From assembly GCF_001190925.1 (NCBI RefSeq), contig NZ_CP011072.1, forward strand, positions 3,844,001 to 3,908,000: a stretch of 64,000 nt of DNA. Reading direction: 5' to 3'. This document shows positions 35,197 to 44,319 of the stretch, piece after piece (positions within the stretch are counted from its first letter, which is position 1; the number at the start of each line of letters is the position of its first letter). The notes beneath the pieces were generated by a model. That model worked only from the letters and a program-made list of their open reading frames with translations, had not been told where the DNA came from and ran no database searches. The translations under genes and the position numbers were made by a program. Source of the DNA: Azoarcus sp. CIB. GTDB taxonomy: Bacteria > Pseudomonadota > Gammaproteobacteria > Burkholderiales > Rhodocyclaceae.

Positions 35197-36633
35197 TTAC
35201 AGGACTTCATCCTTCATGTGGTACCAGCGGTACAACCACCACTGGCCGAAGCGGCGGAAGGGCGCGAACATTTCCGATTCGACCATCTCGCGCACGTTCG
35301 GGAAGGGCAGCTTCGAGCGGAAGATCGGCAGCTCCGGCGTGCGGATGCCGGCGATGTTCTCCGCCAGCCGCCGGCCGGCCTGCGCCGAATACATGACGCC
35401 ATTGCCGCCGTAGCCGAGCGCGTAGTAGATCGTTTCCTTCGGGTCCGGCTGGTAGATGCGCGGCATCATGTCGTGGCTCACATCCACCCAGCCCCACCAC
35501 GAGTAGTCGATCTGGATGCCTCCGAGCGCCGGGAACTTGCGGTGCAGGTCGCGGATGAGGAACTGCTTGTACTTGTCCTCGGGCGCGTCGCGGCCGCTGA
35601 TCGCGCTGCGGCTGCCGATCTGCACGCGGCCGTCGGGCATCAGGCGGTAGTAGTGGCGCAGGATGCGCGTGTCGGTGATGACCTGGGTCGTGCGGAAATT
35701 GCACGCGTCGATCTCGGCCTGGGTCAGCGGGCGCGTGACGATCGAGTTCGACAGGATCGGCAGCAGGCGATTCTTGAGCTCGCGGTGCAGGCCGTTCGAC
35801 GTGTAGCCCCCCGTGGCGATGCCGACCGCGCGGGCGCGTACGATGCCGCCGGGCGTGCGCAGGTAATGCACGCCGTTCTTCGTCTCCCAGCCCATCACCG
35901 GGCTGGCCGGGTGCACCTTCACGCCCAGCGCGCGCGCCTTCTTCAGGTAGCCGAAAGCGAGCTTGCCGGCGTGGATGCCGATGCCTTCGGGTTCGTGCAT
36001 CGCGCCCGCGGCTTCCTTGTCATCGACGTATTCGCGCTTCACGGTGTCGGCATCGAGGATGCGCGCGTCGTACTTGAAGACCTCGCGCAGGATCTTGGCT
36101 TCTTTCTCCAGCACCGGCATGACCTTCGGGCGATGCGCGATGTAGAGATGGCCGCCGGGCTGCGGCTCGCAGTCGATGTCGCGGATCATCTCCTTGAAGT
36201 ACGCCATCGCATCGCACACTTCTTCGTGCAGGCGCAGCGCGGTGTCGAGGCCGTAGCGTGCGATCCACTGCGAGCGCTTCAGTCGCCCGGAGGCGCACTG
36301 CGCCTGGCCGCCGTTGCGCGTGCTGCAGCCCCAGGCCGTGCGGTTGGCTTCGAGCACGGTGGCCTTGATGCCGTGCTTTTCCGCGAGCGAGATCGCCGCG
36401 GTCAGGCCGGTGAAGCCGGAGCCGATGATCGCGACATCGACGTCGATGTCGTGGGTGATCGGACCGTCGTCGGCGGGCGGCGCGCCGGCGGTGCCGATCC
36501 AGTAGGTCGGCGCATAGTCGCGCCCCTGCCCCGGCGTGGTCGATACCAGCGGGTCGTAGGCCGGATCGTAAGGCTGCGCCGGCGCCGTGGCGCGCTCGCT
36601 CGTTACGGTCCGCTTTTCTGCAATGGCTTCCAT
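35197..36633 (-). CDS. tauY: FAD-dependent taurine dehydrogenase large subunit (TauY-type)
   Basis: A 478-residue DAO-family flavoprotein. The Rossmann motif VAIIGSGFTGLTAAISLA lies at 67-84, then VLEANRTAWGCSTRNGGQAQCASGRLK, close to gamma-glutamylputrescine oxidase and related amine oxidases. GYGGNGVMYSAQAGRRLAE is the C-terminal FAD-contact motif. AGGAG precedes the chosen ATG. Paired with a SnoaL-like small subunit and beside a TRAP transporter and xsc, it fits TauY of TauXY, which oxidises taurine to sulfoacetaldehyde and ammonia with cytochrome c as acceptor. Another primary amine is possible. Confidence 0.75.
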   Translation of the reverse strand: MEAIAEKRTVTSERATAPAQPYDPAYDPLVSTTPGQGRDYAPTYWIGTAGAPPADDGPITHDIDVDVAIIGSGFTGLTAAISLAEKHGIKATVLEANRTAWGCSTRNGGQAQCASGRLKRSQWIARYGLDTALRLHEEVCDAMAYFKEMIRDIDCEPQPGGHLYIAHRPKVMPVLEKEAKILREVFKYDARILDADTVKREYVDDKEAAGAMHEPEGIGIHAGKLAFGYLKKARALGVKVHPASPVMGWETKNGVHYLRTPGGIVRARAVGIATGGYTSNGLHRELKNRLLPILSNSIVTRPLTQAEIDACNFRTTQVITDTRILRHYYRLMPDGRVQIGSRSAISGRDAPEDKYKQFLIRDLHRKFPALGGIQIDYSWWGWVDVSHDMMPRIYQPDPKETIYYALGYGGNGVMYSAQAGRRLAENIAGIRTPELPIFRSKLPFPNVREMVESEMFAPFRRFGQWWLYRWYHMKDEVL

Positions 36634-36661
36634 GTCCCGACTCCTGATGTGTCCGGGGGGC

Positions 36662-37081
36662 TCAGTTGCTTCCCGTGGCGACCGGCGGGCGGTCCTTGCG
36701 GTAGGCGTTCTTGACCGCGATCTTGCCGTCGCGGAAGGTGAAGACATCGACCATGCGCGCCTCGATGCGCGTGCCGTCGGCCTTGGTGCCGCTGAAGGTC
36801 GATTCCGATACGCCGCGGTCGCCGCAGACGAAATGGTCGCCGTCGAGCCAGGCCGCATCGGGGAAGGTCTGCCACGCGAGCTGGAAGCCGGCGCGTACCA
36901 CTTCGCGGCCTTCGAAACTCTTGCCGAGGAGGTCGGGGCCGGCGACCGCATGGAATACGCAGTCCTCGGCCATGAAGCTCATCAGGGCCTCGATGTCGTG
37001 ACGGTTCCAGGCGTCGGCGAAGGCCTTCAGCGTGTCGACGGTGGCTTCGCTGCGGATCGGGGTGGCGGTGAGGCTGCTCAT
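36662..37081 (-). CDS. tauX: SnoaL/NTF2-like protein, taurine dehydrogenase small subunit (TauX-type)
   Basis: A 139-residue NTF2-fold protein: VDTLKAFADAWNRHDIEALMSFMAEDCVF, split as VDTLKAFADAWNRHD and ALMSFMAEDCVF, then GREVVRAGFQLAWQTFPDA and VDVFTFRDGKIAVKNAY. It is the first gene of the minus-strand unit tauX-tauY-tauKLM and lies 28 bp before tauY. The TauX role is inferred from pairing with the flavoprotein; on sequence alone it is only a SnoaL-like protein. A 30-bp operator lies 36 bp upstream of its start. Confidence 0.7.
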   Translation of the reverse strand: MSSLTATPIRSEATVDTLKAFADAWNRHDIEALMSFMAEDCVFHAVAGPDLLGKSFEGREVVRAGFQLAWQTFPDAAWLDGDHFVCGDRGVSESTFSGTKADGTRIEARMVDVFTFRDGKIAVKNAYRKDRPPVATGSN

Positions 37082-37116
37082 GAAAGTCGGTCTCCGAATA
37101 TCTGTTTTTTGGTTAA

Positions 37117-37146
37117 TACGAAACGTCTTGTACCGTTTTTTGAAAC
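37117..37146. promoter_or_regulatory. Tripartite operator upstream of tauXY
   Basis: TACGAAAC-gtctt-GTACCG-ttt-TTTGAAAC. The same architecture (two TTCGRWAC direct repeats 22 bp apart with GTWCCG between) occurs at 41423, 43255 and 51021. GTWCCG-N5-YGAWAC also reads as an imperfect inverted repeat. It lies 36 bp before tauX and probably overlaps its promoter. The IclR protein at 51152 is the likely binder. Confidence 0.75.
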
Positions 37147-37187
37147 TTGATTTACATTAGGACTGCGCCGATACGCTGTCAAGCAAT

Positions 37188-37204
37188 ATTTCGAATATCG
37201 GTAC
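37188..37204 (-). promoter_or_regulatory. Second, single operator half upstream of tauXY
   Basis: On the minus strand this reads GTACCG-ATATT-CGAAAT, one base from the GTWCCG-N5-CGAWAC core found in the other operators. It lacks the additional direct repeat 22 bp away. It may be an auxiliary site between the tauX promoter and the thiG 3' end. Confidence 0.55.
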
Positions 37205-37249
37205 GAATTTCTATATTTTTTGAAATTCAATCGACTTTGCGCGCAGCGC

Positions 37250-38071
37250 TCACGCGATGCGACCGGCCATCGGCGACGACGGCGAGGCGGCGAAGCGGCG
37301 CGGCATGCGTCCCGCGAGGAAGGCCTCGCGCCCGCCCTGCACCGCCAGGCGCATCGCCCGCGCCATGCGCACCGGCTCGCGCGCATGGGCGATCGCGGTG
37401 TTCATCAGCACCCCGTCGCAACCGAGCTCCATCGCGATCGCCGCATCGGACGCGGTGCCCACGCCGGCATCGACGATCACCGGCACCCGCGCCTGCTCGA
37501 TGATGAGCGACAGGTTCCACGGGTTGAGGATGCCCATGCCCGAGCCGATCAGGCTCGCCAGCGGCATCACCGCGACGCAGCCGATGTCCTCGAGGATGCG
37601 CGCCTGGATCGGGTCGTCGCTGCAATACACCATCACCTGAAAACCGTCCTTCACGAGAGTCTCGGCCGCCTTCAGCGTCTCGGGCATGTTCGGGAACAGG
37701 GTCTTGTCGTCACCGAGCACCTCGAGCTTGCACAAGCTGTGGCCGCCGAGCAGTTCGCGCGCGAGCTGCAAGGTGTAGACCGCGTCCTTCGCGTTGTAGC
37801 AGCCGCCGGTGTTCGGCAGGATCGTGAAACGGTCGGGCGGCACGGCGTCGAGCAGGCTCGGCTCGTGGGCGTGCTGGCCGATGTTCACGCGGCGGATCGT
37901 CACGGTGACGATGTCGGTGCCGCTCGCGTCGACCGCGGCGCGGGTCTCGTCGAAATCGCGGTACTTGCCGGTGCCCACCAGCAGGCGCGACGCGTAGGTC
38001 CGCCCGGCGATCGTGAGCCCCGCGTCGGTCGCGGCGGGCCGGGTTTCATCCGGGGTGTCGTTCAAGTTCAT
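37250..38071 (-). CDS. thiG: Thiazole synthase ThiG
   Basis: A 273-residue Thi[46 protein letters not shown], the Schiff-base lysine in CKLEVLGD (Lys115), [13 protein letters not shown] and [15 protein letters not shown]. It condenses 1-deoxy-xylulose 5-phosphate, dehydroglycine and ThiS thiocarboxylate into the thiazole of thiamine. It lies 27 bp after thiS, within the sulfonate cluster and away from other thi genes. Xsc in the same strand group requires thiamine diphosphate, a possible reason for the placement. Confidence 0.93.
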   Translation of the reverse strand: MNLNDTPDETRPAATDAGLTIAGRTYASRLLVGTGKYRDFDETRAAVDASGTDIVTVTIRRVNIGQHAHEPSLLDAVPPDRFTILPNTGGCYNAKDAVYTLQLARELLGGHSLCKLEVLGDDKTLFPNMPETLKAAETLVKDGFQVMVYCSDDPIQARILEDIGCVAVMPLASLIGSGMGILNPWNLSLIIEQARVPVIVDAGVGTASDAAIAMELGCDGVLMNTAIAHAREPVRMARAMRLAVQGGREAFLAGRMPRRFAASPSSPMAGRIA

Positions 38072-38098
38072 TCCGTTCGCTCCTCATCTAATTGCTTT

Positions 38099-38308
38099 TT
38101 AGCCGCCGCCGATCGCGACGACGACCTCGACGCGATCGTCCGGCTTCAGGATCCGGCCCGGCCAGCGCGGCGACGGGACCACTTCGCGGTTGATCGCGAC
38201 GGCGACGCGCTTGCCCAGCAGGTCGAGGCTCGCGATGAGGTCGTGCAGCGTGCGGCCGGCGCGCAACACATGCGCAGCGCCGTTCAGTTCTATCGTTACG
38301 CTTACCAC
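38099..38308 (-). CDS. thiS: Sulfur carrier protein ThiS
   Basis: A 69-residue ubiquitin-like sulfur carrier. TIELNGAAHVL opens the beta-grasp, LLGKRVAVAINREVVPSPRWPG follows, and the protein ends VVVAIGGG with the C-terminal Gly-Gly needed for adenylation and thiocarboxylation. It is placed between the YeiH-type exporter (13 bp upstream) and thiG, so it is probably co-transcribed with xsc. Confidence 0.9.
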   Translation of the reverse strand: MVSVTIELNGAAHVLRAGRTLHDLIASLDLLGKRVAVAINREVVPSPRWPGRILKPDDRVEVVVAIGGG

Positions 38309-38321
38309 GGTCAGTCCTCCG

Positions 38322-39365
38322 TCATTGCACCGCGATCAGGCGGGCGGCGAAGACCACTGCCAGCATGTAGGCAGCGACGAACAGCGCTTCGCCCGACAGC
38401 AGCACGATCGGCTTCCAGCCCAGTTCGGCGAGCTTCTCCAGCGACGTCTTCACGCCCAGCGCGGCGATCGAGATCACCAGGCACCAGCGCGACAGCGTCG
38501 AGCTCGCCTCGACCACCTCGTGCGACAGCAGGCCCAGGCTGTTGAGCGCCGCCAGCGCCGCGAAGGCGACCAGGAAGAGCGGCAGGATCGGCGTCTTTCC
38601 GGCCTTGCCGCCGTTTTCCTTCTTGCGCTCGGCGTGGAACACCAGCGCAAGCACGACGACCACCGGCATCAGCATCGCGACACGGAACATCTTCGCCAGC
38701 GTCGCCGCGTCGCCCACTTCCGGCGAGATGATCAGGCCCGCGCCGACGACCTGCGCGACGTCGTGGATCGAGCCGCCGAGGAAGAGCCCCGCCTCGCTCA
38801 CCGAGAGGCCCGCGGCCTTCACGACCAGGGGGTACAGCACCATCGCGACAGTCGAGAAGATCGCCACGCCGATCGCGGTGAGCAGCGTGTAGCGCTCGGT
38901 CTCGCGGGTGGCGGGCAGGGTCGAGGAGATCGCGAGCGTCGCCGAGATGCCGCAGATGCCCGTACCGCCGCCCGACAGCAGGCCCAGCAGCGGCGGCAGC
39001 CCGAGCACGCGGGCGAGCAGCAGGCCGAAGCCGATGGTCAGCACCACCGCGCCGACGAGCGCACCGACGCCGATCAGACCCAGGTCGCTGACGTCGCTCG
39101 CGACGATGCGCGCCCCGAGCAGCGCGACGCCGAAGCGCACGAGCTTCTTGGCGGAGACCTCGATGCCGGGGATGCACTTGTCGTTGTCGGAGAGGAAATG
39201 GAACGCGATGCCCAGCAGCAGCGCGTAGAGAAACTGCGGTCCGCCGTAATGCTCGGACACGAAAGTTGCCGCGACCGCGATCACGGCGCACAGCATGAAT
39301 CCCGGCATCAGCACACGCACCTCGCTGAACATCGCGGGCGGCGCAATTGTCGTTTGAGTGGTCAT
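38322..39365 (-). CDS. YeiH-family putative sulfate exporter (TauZ-type)
   Basis: A 347-residue membrane protein with ten or so helices: LMPGFMLCAVIAVAATFVSEHYGG, AKKLVRFGVALLGARI, LLSGGGTGICGISATLA and LGGSIHDVAQVVGAGLIISPEVG. The YeiH family is annotated as sulfate exporters, and a member (TauZ) accompanies taurine genes in other bacteria. Downstream of xsc on the same strand, it probably disposes of sulfate or sulfite. A copy of the 147-bp-type repeat separates it from xsc. Confidence 0.85.
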   Translation of the reverse strand: MTTQTTIAPPAMFSEVRVLMPGFMLCAVIAVAATFVSEHYGGPQFLYALLLGIAFHFLSDNDKCIPGIEVSAKKLVRFGVALLGARIVASDVSDLGLIGVGALVGAVVLTIGFGLLLARVLGLPPLLGLLSGGGTGICGISATLAISSTLPATRETERYTLLTAIGVAIFSTVAMVLYPLVVKAAGLSVSEAGLFLGGSIHDVAQVVGAGLIISPEVGDAATLAKMFRVAMLMPVVVVLALVFHAERKKENGGKAGKTPILPLFLVAFAALAALNSLGLLSHEVVEASSTLSRWCLVISIAALGVKTSLEKLAELGWKPIVLLSGEALFVAAYMLAVVFAARLIAVQ

Positions 39366-39409
39366 TGGATCGGGGTCCGGTGGGGAGTCAGTTTGAGAGC
39401 TGCGCGTGC

Positions 39410-39507
39410 TCCCTCCCCTTCAAGGGGAGGGCTGGGGTGGGGATGGGTTACGCAGGCGTCGGCCGAAACCCATCCCCCTCCTGACCTCCCCCTTGAAGGG
39501 GGAGGAA
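39410..39507 (-). repeat. Interspersed palindromic repeat, copy 2
   Basis: Minus-strand copy of the element at 5714 and 46044. Arms are CCTCCCCC / GGGGGAGG, GGGGGATGGGTTT / AACCCATCCCC and CCCTCCCC / GGGGAGGG. The left and right hairpins are conserved, the centre differs, and only a weak trace of the tail (CTCAAACTGAC) follows. It lies between xsc and the YeiH-type gene. Confidence 0.85.
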
Positions 39508-39565
39508 CGCCATGCCCGGCAGACTCACATCCTTGTTTGCCGGGTCAGTCGTCAGGCTCTACGAA

Positions 39566-41377
39566 TCACACGTAGTCCTTGTACTTATCCAGGAACCGCA
39601 CCGGCTTCGACAGCGCGTCGCGGCGGAACGGGTCGCCCAGTTCGCGCGTGCACATGATCTCGATGATGCAGGTCTTGCCGTGGTTCATCTGCAGGTCGAT
39701 GGCCTTCGTCAGCGCCGGGCCCACGTCCTCCAGCCGATCCACGGTGATGCCTTCGGCGCCCATCGCCCGCGCGATCTCGGCGAAGCTCTGGTTGTCGAGC
39801 TCCCCGGCAACGAAGCGGCGGTTGTAGAAGTCCACCTGGTTCTTCTTCTCCGCGCCCCATTGGCGGTTGTGGAACACCACCGCCGTCACCGGGATGTTGT
39901 GCCGCACGCAGGTCATCGTCTCCATCAGGCTCATGCCCCAGGCGCCGTCACCGGCGTAGGACACCGCCGGACGATGCGGCGCAGCCACCTTGGCGCCGAT
40001 GATCGTCGGGAACGCATAGCCGCAGTTGCCGAAGCTCATCGCGGCAAAGAAGCTGCGCGGCTTCTCGAAACGCAGATAGCTGTTGGCGACCGAGTTGATG
40101 TTGCCGATGTCGGTCGACACCATCACGTCGGGCGGCATCGCCTTTTCGAGCTCGCGCAGCACCTGGCGCGGATGCAGGTATTCGCCGCCGGAGAAGGGCT
40201 TCTCCTTGGCGTTCTCCTCGATCATGTCGAGACTGAAGGGGTCGCGCTCGTGCGTCCACTCGTCGAGCTCGCGCTCCCAGGCTTCCTTCTCGGCCTGCAC
40301 CTTGGCGAAGCGCTGCTCGCGCGTCGCATCGCATTCCAGCGTGCGGCCGGTCAGGCGCCAGGTCAGCGCCTTGGCCGCGGCCTTGGCGTCGCCGCAGATG
40401 CCCACCGAGATCTTCTTCACCAGGCCGAGCATCTTGTTGTCGGCGTCGATCTGGATGATCTTGGCGTTCTTCGGCCAGTAGTCCATGCCGTGCTGCGGCA
40501 GCGTACCGAAGGGGCCGAGGCGCGAACCGAGCGCGATCACGACGTCGGCTTGCGCCATCAACTTCATCGCCGCCTTCGACCCCTGGTAGCCGAGCGGGCC
40601 GCACCACAGCGGGTGGCTCGCGGGGAAGGAGTCGTTGTGCAGGTAGCTATTGACGACCGGCGCGCCCAGGCGCTCGGCGAGCGCCTTGCACTCCTCGATT
40701 GCGTCGGCCATCACGACGCCGCCGCCGGAGATGATCACCGGGAACTTGGCGGTTGCCAGCAATTCGGCCGCTTCGTTGAGGCTCGCTTCGCCACCGGCAC
40801 CACGGTCGAGGCGGCTCGGCTTGGGGATCTCGCAGGTGATCTCGCCGTAGAAGTAGTCGCGCGGGATGTTGAGCTGGGTCGGGCCCATCTCGCTCATCGC
40901 GCGGTCGAAGCAGCGCCCGGTGTATTCGGCCATGCGCGCCGGGTGGGTCACGTGACCCTGGTACTTGGTGAACTCCTGGAACATCGGCAGCTGCTTGCAT
41001 TCCTGGAAGCCGCCGAGACCCATCGTCATCGTGCCGGTTTCGGGGGTCACGATCACCACCGGGCTGTGCGCCCAGTAGGCCGCCGCAATCGAGGTCACGC
41101 AGTTGGAGATGCCCGGGCCGTTCTGGCCGATCACCACGCCATGGCGGCCCGACACGCGCGAAAAGCCGTCGGCCATGTGGCCGGCGCCCTGTTCATGCAC
41201 CACCGGGATCAGGCGGATGCCGGCCGGCGCGAAGATGTCCATCGCGTCCATGAAGGCCGAGCCCATGATCCCGAACATGTCGGTCACGCCGTTGGCCACC
41301 ATGGTTTCCACGAAGGCTTCGGACGGGGTCATCTTGTGCGGGCCGCTGACGACGGTGCGGCGGTCTTGTTCGCTCAT
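39566..41377 (-). CDS. xsc: Sulfoacetaldehyde acetyltransferase
   Basis: A 603-residue thiamine-diphosphate enzyme. Pyr domain: VANGVTDMFGIMGSAFMDAMDIF and VVHEQGAGHMADGFSRV, with the catalytic Glu62. PP domain: YAGDGAWGMSLMETMTCVRH and FHNRQWGAEKKNQ, the Mg/ThDP-binding motif. Length and the unusual GTMTMGLGGFQECKQLPMF block match Xsc rather than acetolactate synthase. It converts sulfoacetaldehyde and phosphate to acetyl phosphate and sulfite. AGGAGACAG supports the ATG at 41377. A 30-bp operator lies 46 bp upstream. Confidence 0.94.
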   Translation of the reverse strand: MSEQDRRTVVSGPHKMTPSEAFVETMVANGVTDMFGIMGSAFMDAMDIFAPAGIRLIPVVHEQGAGHMADGFSRVSGRHGVVIGQNGPGISNCVTSIAAAYWAHSPVVIVTPETGTMTMGLGGFQECKQLPMFQEFTKYQGHVTHPARMAEYTGRCFDRAMSEMGPTQLNIPRDYFYGEITCEIPKPSRLDRGAGGEASLNEAAELLATAKFPVIISGGGVVMADAIEECKALAERLGAPVVNSYLHNDSFPASHPLWCGPLGYQGSKAAMKLMAQADVVIALGSRLGPFGTLPQHGMDYWPKNAKIIQIDADNKMLGLVKKISVGICGDAKAAAKALTWRLTGRTLECDATREQRFAKVQAEKEAWERELDEWTHERDPFSLDMIEENAKEKPFSGGEYLHPRQVLRELEKAMPPDVMVSTDIGNINSVANSYLRFEKPRSFFAAMSFGNCGYAFPTIIGAKVAAPHRPAVSYAGDGAWGMSLMETMTCVRHNIPVTAVVFHNRQWGAEKKNQVDFYNRRFVAGELDNQSFAEIARAMGAEGITVDRLEDVGPALTKAIDLQMNHGKTCIIEIMCTRELGDPFRRDALSKPVRFLDKYKDYV

Positions 41378-41422
41378 TGCTGCTGTCTCCTTGTCGAGTA
41401 TTCGCGAGGGCAAGATATCGTT

Positions 41423-41452
41423 TTCGGTACGTTTTGTTCCGATTTTCGATAC
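41423..41452. promoter_or_regulatory. Tripartite operator upstream of xsc
   Basis: TTCGGTAC-gtttt-GTTCCG-att-TTCGATAC, with the two TTTTCGRTAC direct repeats 22 bp apart. It matches the operators at 37117, 43255 and 51021 and lies 46 bp before the xsc start codon. Confidence 0.78.
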
Positions 41453-41571
41453 TTGAATTCAATGTACGTCGACATTTTCGAGACGTCAACACGAATTTCG
41501 TTTTTCTGAACTTTTTGTCTCTTTTATTGAAATTAATTCGATCGCAGCAAAATCTGCGCGGCGCAGACGTG

Positions 41572-41610
41572 AAAACGGCATCCGTGCCGATCGGCGCCGG
41601 ATGCCGTTTT
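41572..41610. terminator. Bidirectional terminator between APC permease and xsc promoter
   Basis: Arms AAAACGGCATCC / GGATGCCGTTTT enclose a second short stem. With T-runs on both strands it can act in both directions; it lies 56 bp past the permease stop codon and shields the xsc promoter. Confidence 0.85.
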
Positions 41611-41665
41611 CCGCGGGTGCGGCGACGTGAGGCCGGTGGCGGCCCCTGCCCCGCGCGCGAGGGGA

Positions 41666-43093
41666 TCAGGACTTCTCGAAGGCCTGTGTATCGATCATGA
41701 CGGATGTGAGATCTGGTTTCGCCCTCCACAGGCTTTTCATGCCGTACAGGGCGAGCAGGATGGCCAAGCTCACGACGCCCAGCAGGAGCGGTGTGCGCTG
41801 CTCGGGGATGAAGGCCATCGCGACGACGATCGCGAGCATGCCGACGATCGCGACCCAGGTGAGGTAGGGGTAGCACCACATCTTCACGCGCAGCCGGCTG
41901 GGGTCTTCCTTCTCCAGTCGCGCGCGCAGGCGCAGTTGCGAGATGGCGATCGACACGTAGACAAAGATCGCGACCGTGCCGTAGGAATTGACGAGGAAGG
42001 CGAATACCGTGTCGGGCGAGACGTAGGACATGACGACCGCCACGTACCCGAACAGCGTGCCGAGGAGGATCGCGCGCACCGGTACGCCGTTGCGGCTCAC
42101 CTTTGCAAGGCCCTTGGGCGCGTCGCCGCGACGCGTCAGCGCGAAGAGCATGCGCGAGGAAGCGTAGAGGCCCGAATTCAGCGCCGAGAGCACGGCCGTC
42201 AGGACGATTGCGTTCATGATCTGCGCAGCCGCCGGAATGCCGATTGCGTTGAGCGCGCTGACATAGGGCGTCGCCATCGCGGCGGAATTCCACGGTACGA
42301 GACATACGACCAGCAACACCGAGCCGACGTAGAAGAACAGCACGCGCGTGATCACGGAGTTCGTCGCCTTCGCCACGGCACGCTCGGGCTCTGCCGTTTC
42401 GGCCGCTGCGACCGTGACGATTTCGGCGCCGAAGTAAAAGCCCGTCGCTGCAACCGCTCCGGTCAGCACCGGTACGATGCCGTTCGGCATGAAGCCGCCG
42501 TGCTCGGTCAGGTTGGCGAGGCTGGCCGTGGCGTCCGGCCACATCCCCAGCACGTACAGGCCGCCGAGGAACAGGAACACGACGATCGCCGCGACCTTGA
42601 TCGACGCGAACCAGAACTCGAACTCGCCGAAGGACTTCACCGATATCAGGTTGGTCATCGTGAGGGTTACGAGCAACACCAGGCTGATGATCCAGGCAGG
42701 CACGTCGGGCAACCAGTAGCGCACCAGGTCTGCGCCGGCAACGGCTTCGAGCGCGACGACGATGACCCAGAAGTACCAGTACATCCAGCCCGTGAGGAAG
42801 CCGGCGAGATCGCCGACGGCCGGCCTGTCCGCCCAGGCGGTGCGCGCGAACTCATAGAAGGCGCCGACTGAAGGCATCGCGACGGCCATCTCGCCGAGCA
42901 TGCGCATCACCAGCACCACCAGCCCGCCGGTGATCAGGAAGGACAACACCGCGGCCGGACCGGCCGACTTGATCACCACGCCGCTGCCGACGAAGAGGCC
43001 GGCGCCGATCACGCCGCCCAGCGCGATCATCGTCATGTGCCGCTGCTTGAGGCCGTGCTGCAGCCCGCCTGAATTTCCAGATTCCGCTTTCAC
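41666..43093 (-). CDS. APC-family amino-acid permease (GabP/AroP type)
   Basis: A 475-residue permease with 12 membrane helices. LKQRHMTMIALGGVIGAGLFVGSG is the APC helix-1 substrate motif, then GLVVLVMRMLGEMAVAMPSVGAFYEFA, split here by length, and SRMLFALTRRGDAPKGLAKVSRNGVPVRA. GTG at 43093 is chosen for its GGAGGAG site 6 nt upstream. The substrate may be taurine or a related omega-amino acid given its place in the cluster, but GABA or alanine permeases look alike. It is divergent from cobS and shares its operator region. Confidence 0.85.
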   Translation of the reverse strand: MKAESGNSGGLQHGLKQRHMTMIALGGVIGAGLFVGSGVVIKSAGPAAVLSFLITGGLVVLVMRMLGEMAVAMPSVGAFYEFARTAWADRPAVGDLAGFLTGWMYWYFWVIVVALEAVAGADLVRYWLPDVPAWIISLVLLVTLTMTNLISVKSFGEFEFWFASIKVAAIVVFLFLGGLYVLGMWPDATASLANLTEHGGFMPNGIVPVLTGAVAATGFYFGAEIVTVAAAETAEPERAVAKATNSVITRVLFFYVGSVLLVVCLVPWNSAAMATPYVSALNAIGIPAAAQIMNAIVLTAVLSALNSGLYASSRMLFALTRRGDAPKGLAKVSRNGVPVRAILLGTLFGYVAVVMSYVSPDTVFAFLVNSYGTVAIFVYVSIAISQLRLRARLEKEDPSRLRVKMWCYPYLTWVAIVGMLAIVVAMAFIPEQRTPLLLGVVSLAILLALYGMKSLWRAKPDLTSVMIDTQAFEKS

Positions 43094-43254
43094 GTCCGTC
43101 TCCTCCGTTGGCGCGGCCATCTCGGCCACGACAGGTGCTTGTCGTCTTGTTGTGCGTCCGGTTGTGGCCCAGCCCATCCAGCCTTATGCACCGATTCGCT
43201 GTTTTGATCTGAATGTAGGATCAAGCCTCGACGACGTCAAGACTTATTTACGTT

Positions 43255-43284
43255 TCCGGAACTCCTTGTATCTTTTATTGGAAC
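43255..43284. promoter_or_regulatory. Tripartite operator between APC permease and cobS-like genes
   Basis: TCCGGAAC-tcctt-GTATCT-ttt-ATTGGAAC. Spacing is identical to the three other sites, with more substitutions (GGAAC half-sites). It lies 40 bp before the cobS-like start codon and 162 bp from the divergent permease start. Confidence 0.6.
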
Positions 43285-43323
43285 ATGTCTATCATGAATT
43301 GCACAAAACCCAAGGAGACTGCC

Positions 43324-44319
43324 GTGACGGAACTCGCGCTCGACACCCCGGACCAGCTGGTTCCGGTCCGCTCGCTGTTCGGAATCGATTCCGACCTGAA
43401 GGTGCCGGCCTTCGCTACCCGCGACGACCACGTGCCCGAGATCGACGCGGCCTACCGCTTCAATCCGGACGTGACGCTCGCGATCCTCGCCGGCTTCACG
43501 CGCGACCGCCGCGTGATGGTGCAAGGCCTGCACGGCACCGGTAAATCGACCCACATCGAACAGGTCGCCGCACGCCTGAACTGGCCTTGCGTGCGCGTGA
43601 ACCTCGACGGCCACATCAGCCGCCTGGACCTCGTCGGCAAGGATGCGATCGTCGTGCGCGACGGCCGGCAGGTCACCGAATTCCAGGAAGGCATCGTGCC
43701 GTGGGCACTACAGCGCCCCGTCGCGCTGATCTTCGACGAGTACGACGCCGGCCGCCCCGACGTGATGTTCGTGATCCAGCGCATCCTCGAGCGCGACGGC
43801 AAGTTCACGCTGCTCGACCAGAACCGCGTGATCCGCCCGCATCCCTTCTTCCGCCTGTTCGCGACCTCGAACACGGTGGGCCTGGGCAACCTCACCGGCA
43901 TGTACCACGGCACCCAGGTGCTCAACCACGCGCAGATCGACCGCTGGAACATCGTCGCGACGCTGAACTACCTGCCGCGCGACGAGGAGGTCGCGATCGT
44001 GCTCGCGCGCGTGCCGGCGAAGAACTACGACAAGGGCCGCCAGCTCGTCGCGTCGATGGTCGCCGTGGCGGCGCTCACGCGCCAAGGCTTCGCCGCGGGC
44101 GACCTGTCGACGCTGATGTCGCCACGCACCGTGATCACCTGGGCCGAGAACTGCGAGATCTTCCGCAATCCCGCGCTCGCCTTCCGTCTCTCCTTCCTCA
44201 ACAAGTGCGACGAGGTCGAACGCCCCATCGTCGCCGAGTACTACCAGCGCTGCTTCGGCGAGGAGCTCGACGAATCGTGGAGCGGTGAATCAAGAATCGG
44301 CGAAGCGGCGGCGAAGTGA
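43324..44319 (+). CDS. CobS-like AAA+ ATPase (MoxR/CobS family)
   Basis: A 331-residue AAA+ protein. The GTG start with AAGGAG 7 nt upstream gives the usual N-terminus [20 protein letters not shown]. Walker [10 protein letters not shown] (68-76), Walker [10 protein letters not shown] (133-141) and [15 protein letters not shown] sensor 1 are intact. It matches the CobS subunit of aerobic cobaltochelatase, but no cobN or other cobalamin genes are here. With its VWA partner it may act as a metal-insertion or enzyme-activation motor for a protein of the taurine pathway. It overlaps the cobT-like gene (GTGA). Confidence 0.88.
   Translation: MTELALDTPDQLVPVRSLFGIDSDLKVPAFATRDDHVPEIDAAYRFNPDVTLAILAGFTRDRRVMVQGLHGTGKSTHIEQVAARLNWPCVRVNLDGHISRLDLVGKDAIVVRDGRQVTEFQEGIVPWALQRPVALIFDEYDAGRPDVMFVIQRILERDGKFTLLDQNRVIRPHPFFRLFATSNTVGLGNLTGMYHGTQVLNHAQIDRWNIVATLNYLPRDEEVAIVLARVPAKNYDKGRQLVASMVAVAALTRQGFAAGDLSTLMSPRTVITWAENCEIFRNPALAFRLSFLNKCDEVERPIVAEYYQRCFGEELDESWSGESRIGEAAAK

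Noticed and set aside
39566-41377. Acetolactate synthase large subunit
   Set aside because: Although homologous, the size, the specific GTMTMGLGGFQECKQL block and the neighbouring pta, exporter and taurine genes fit Xsc; no small subunit gene is adjacent.
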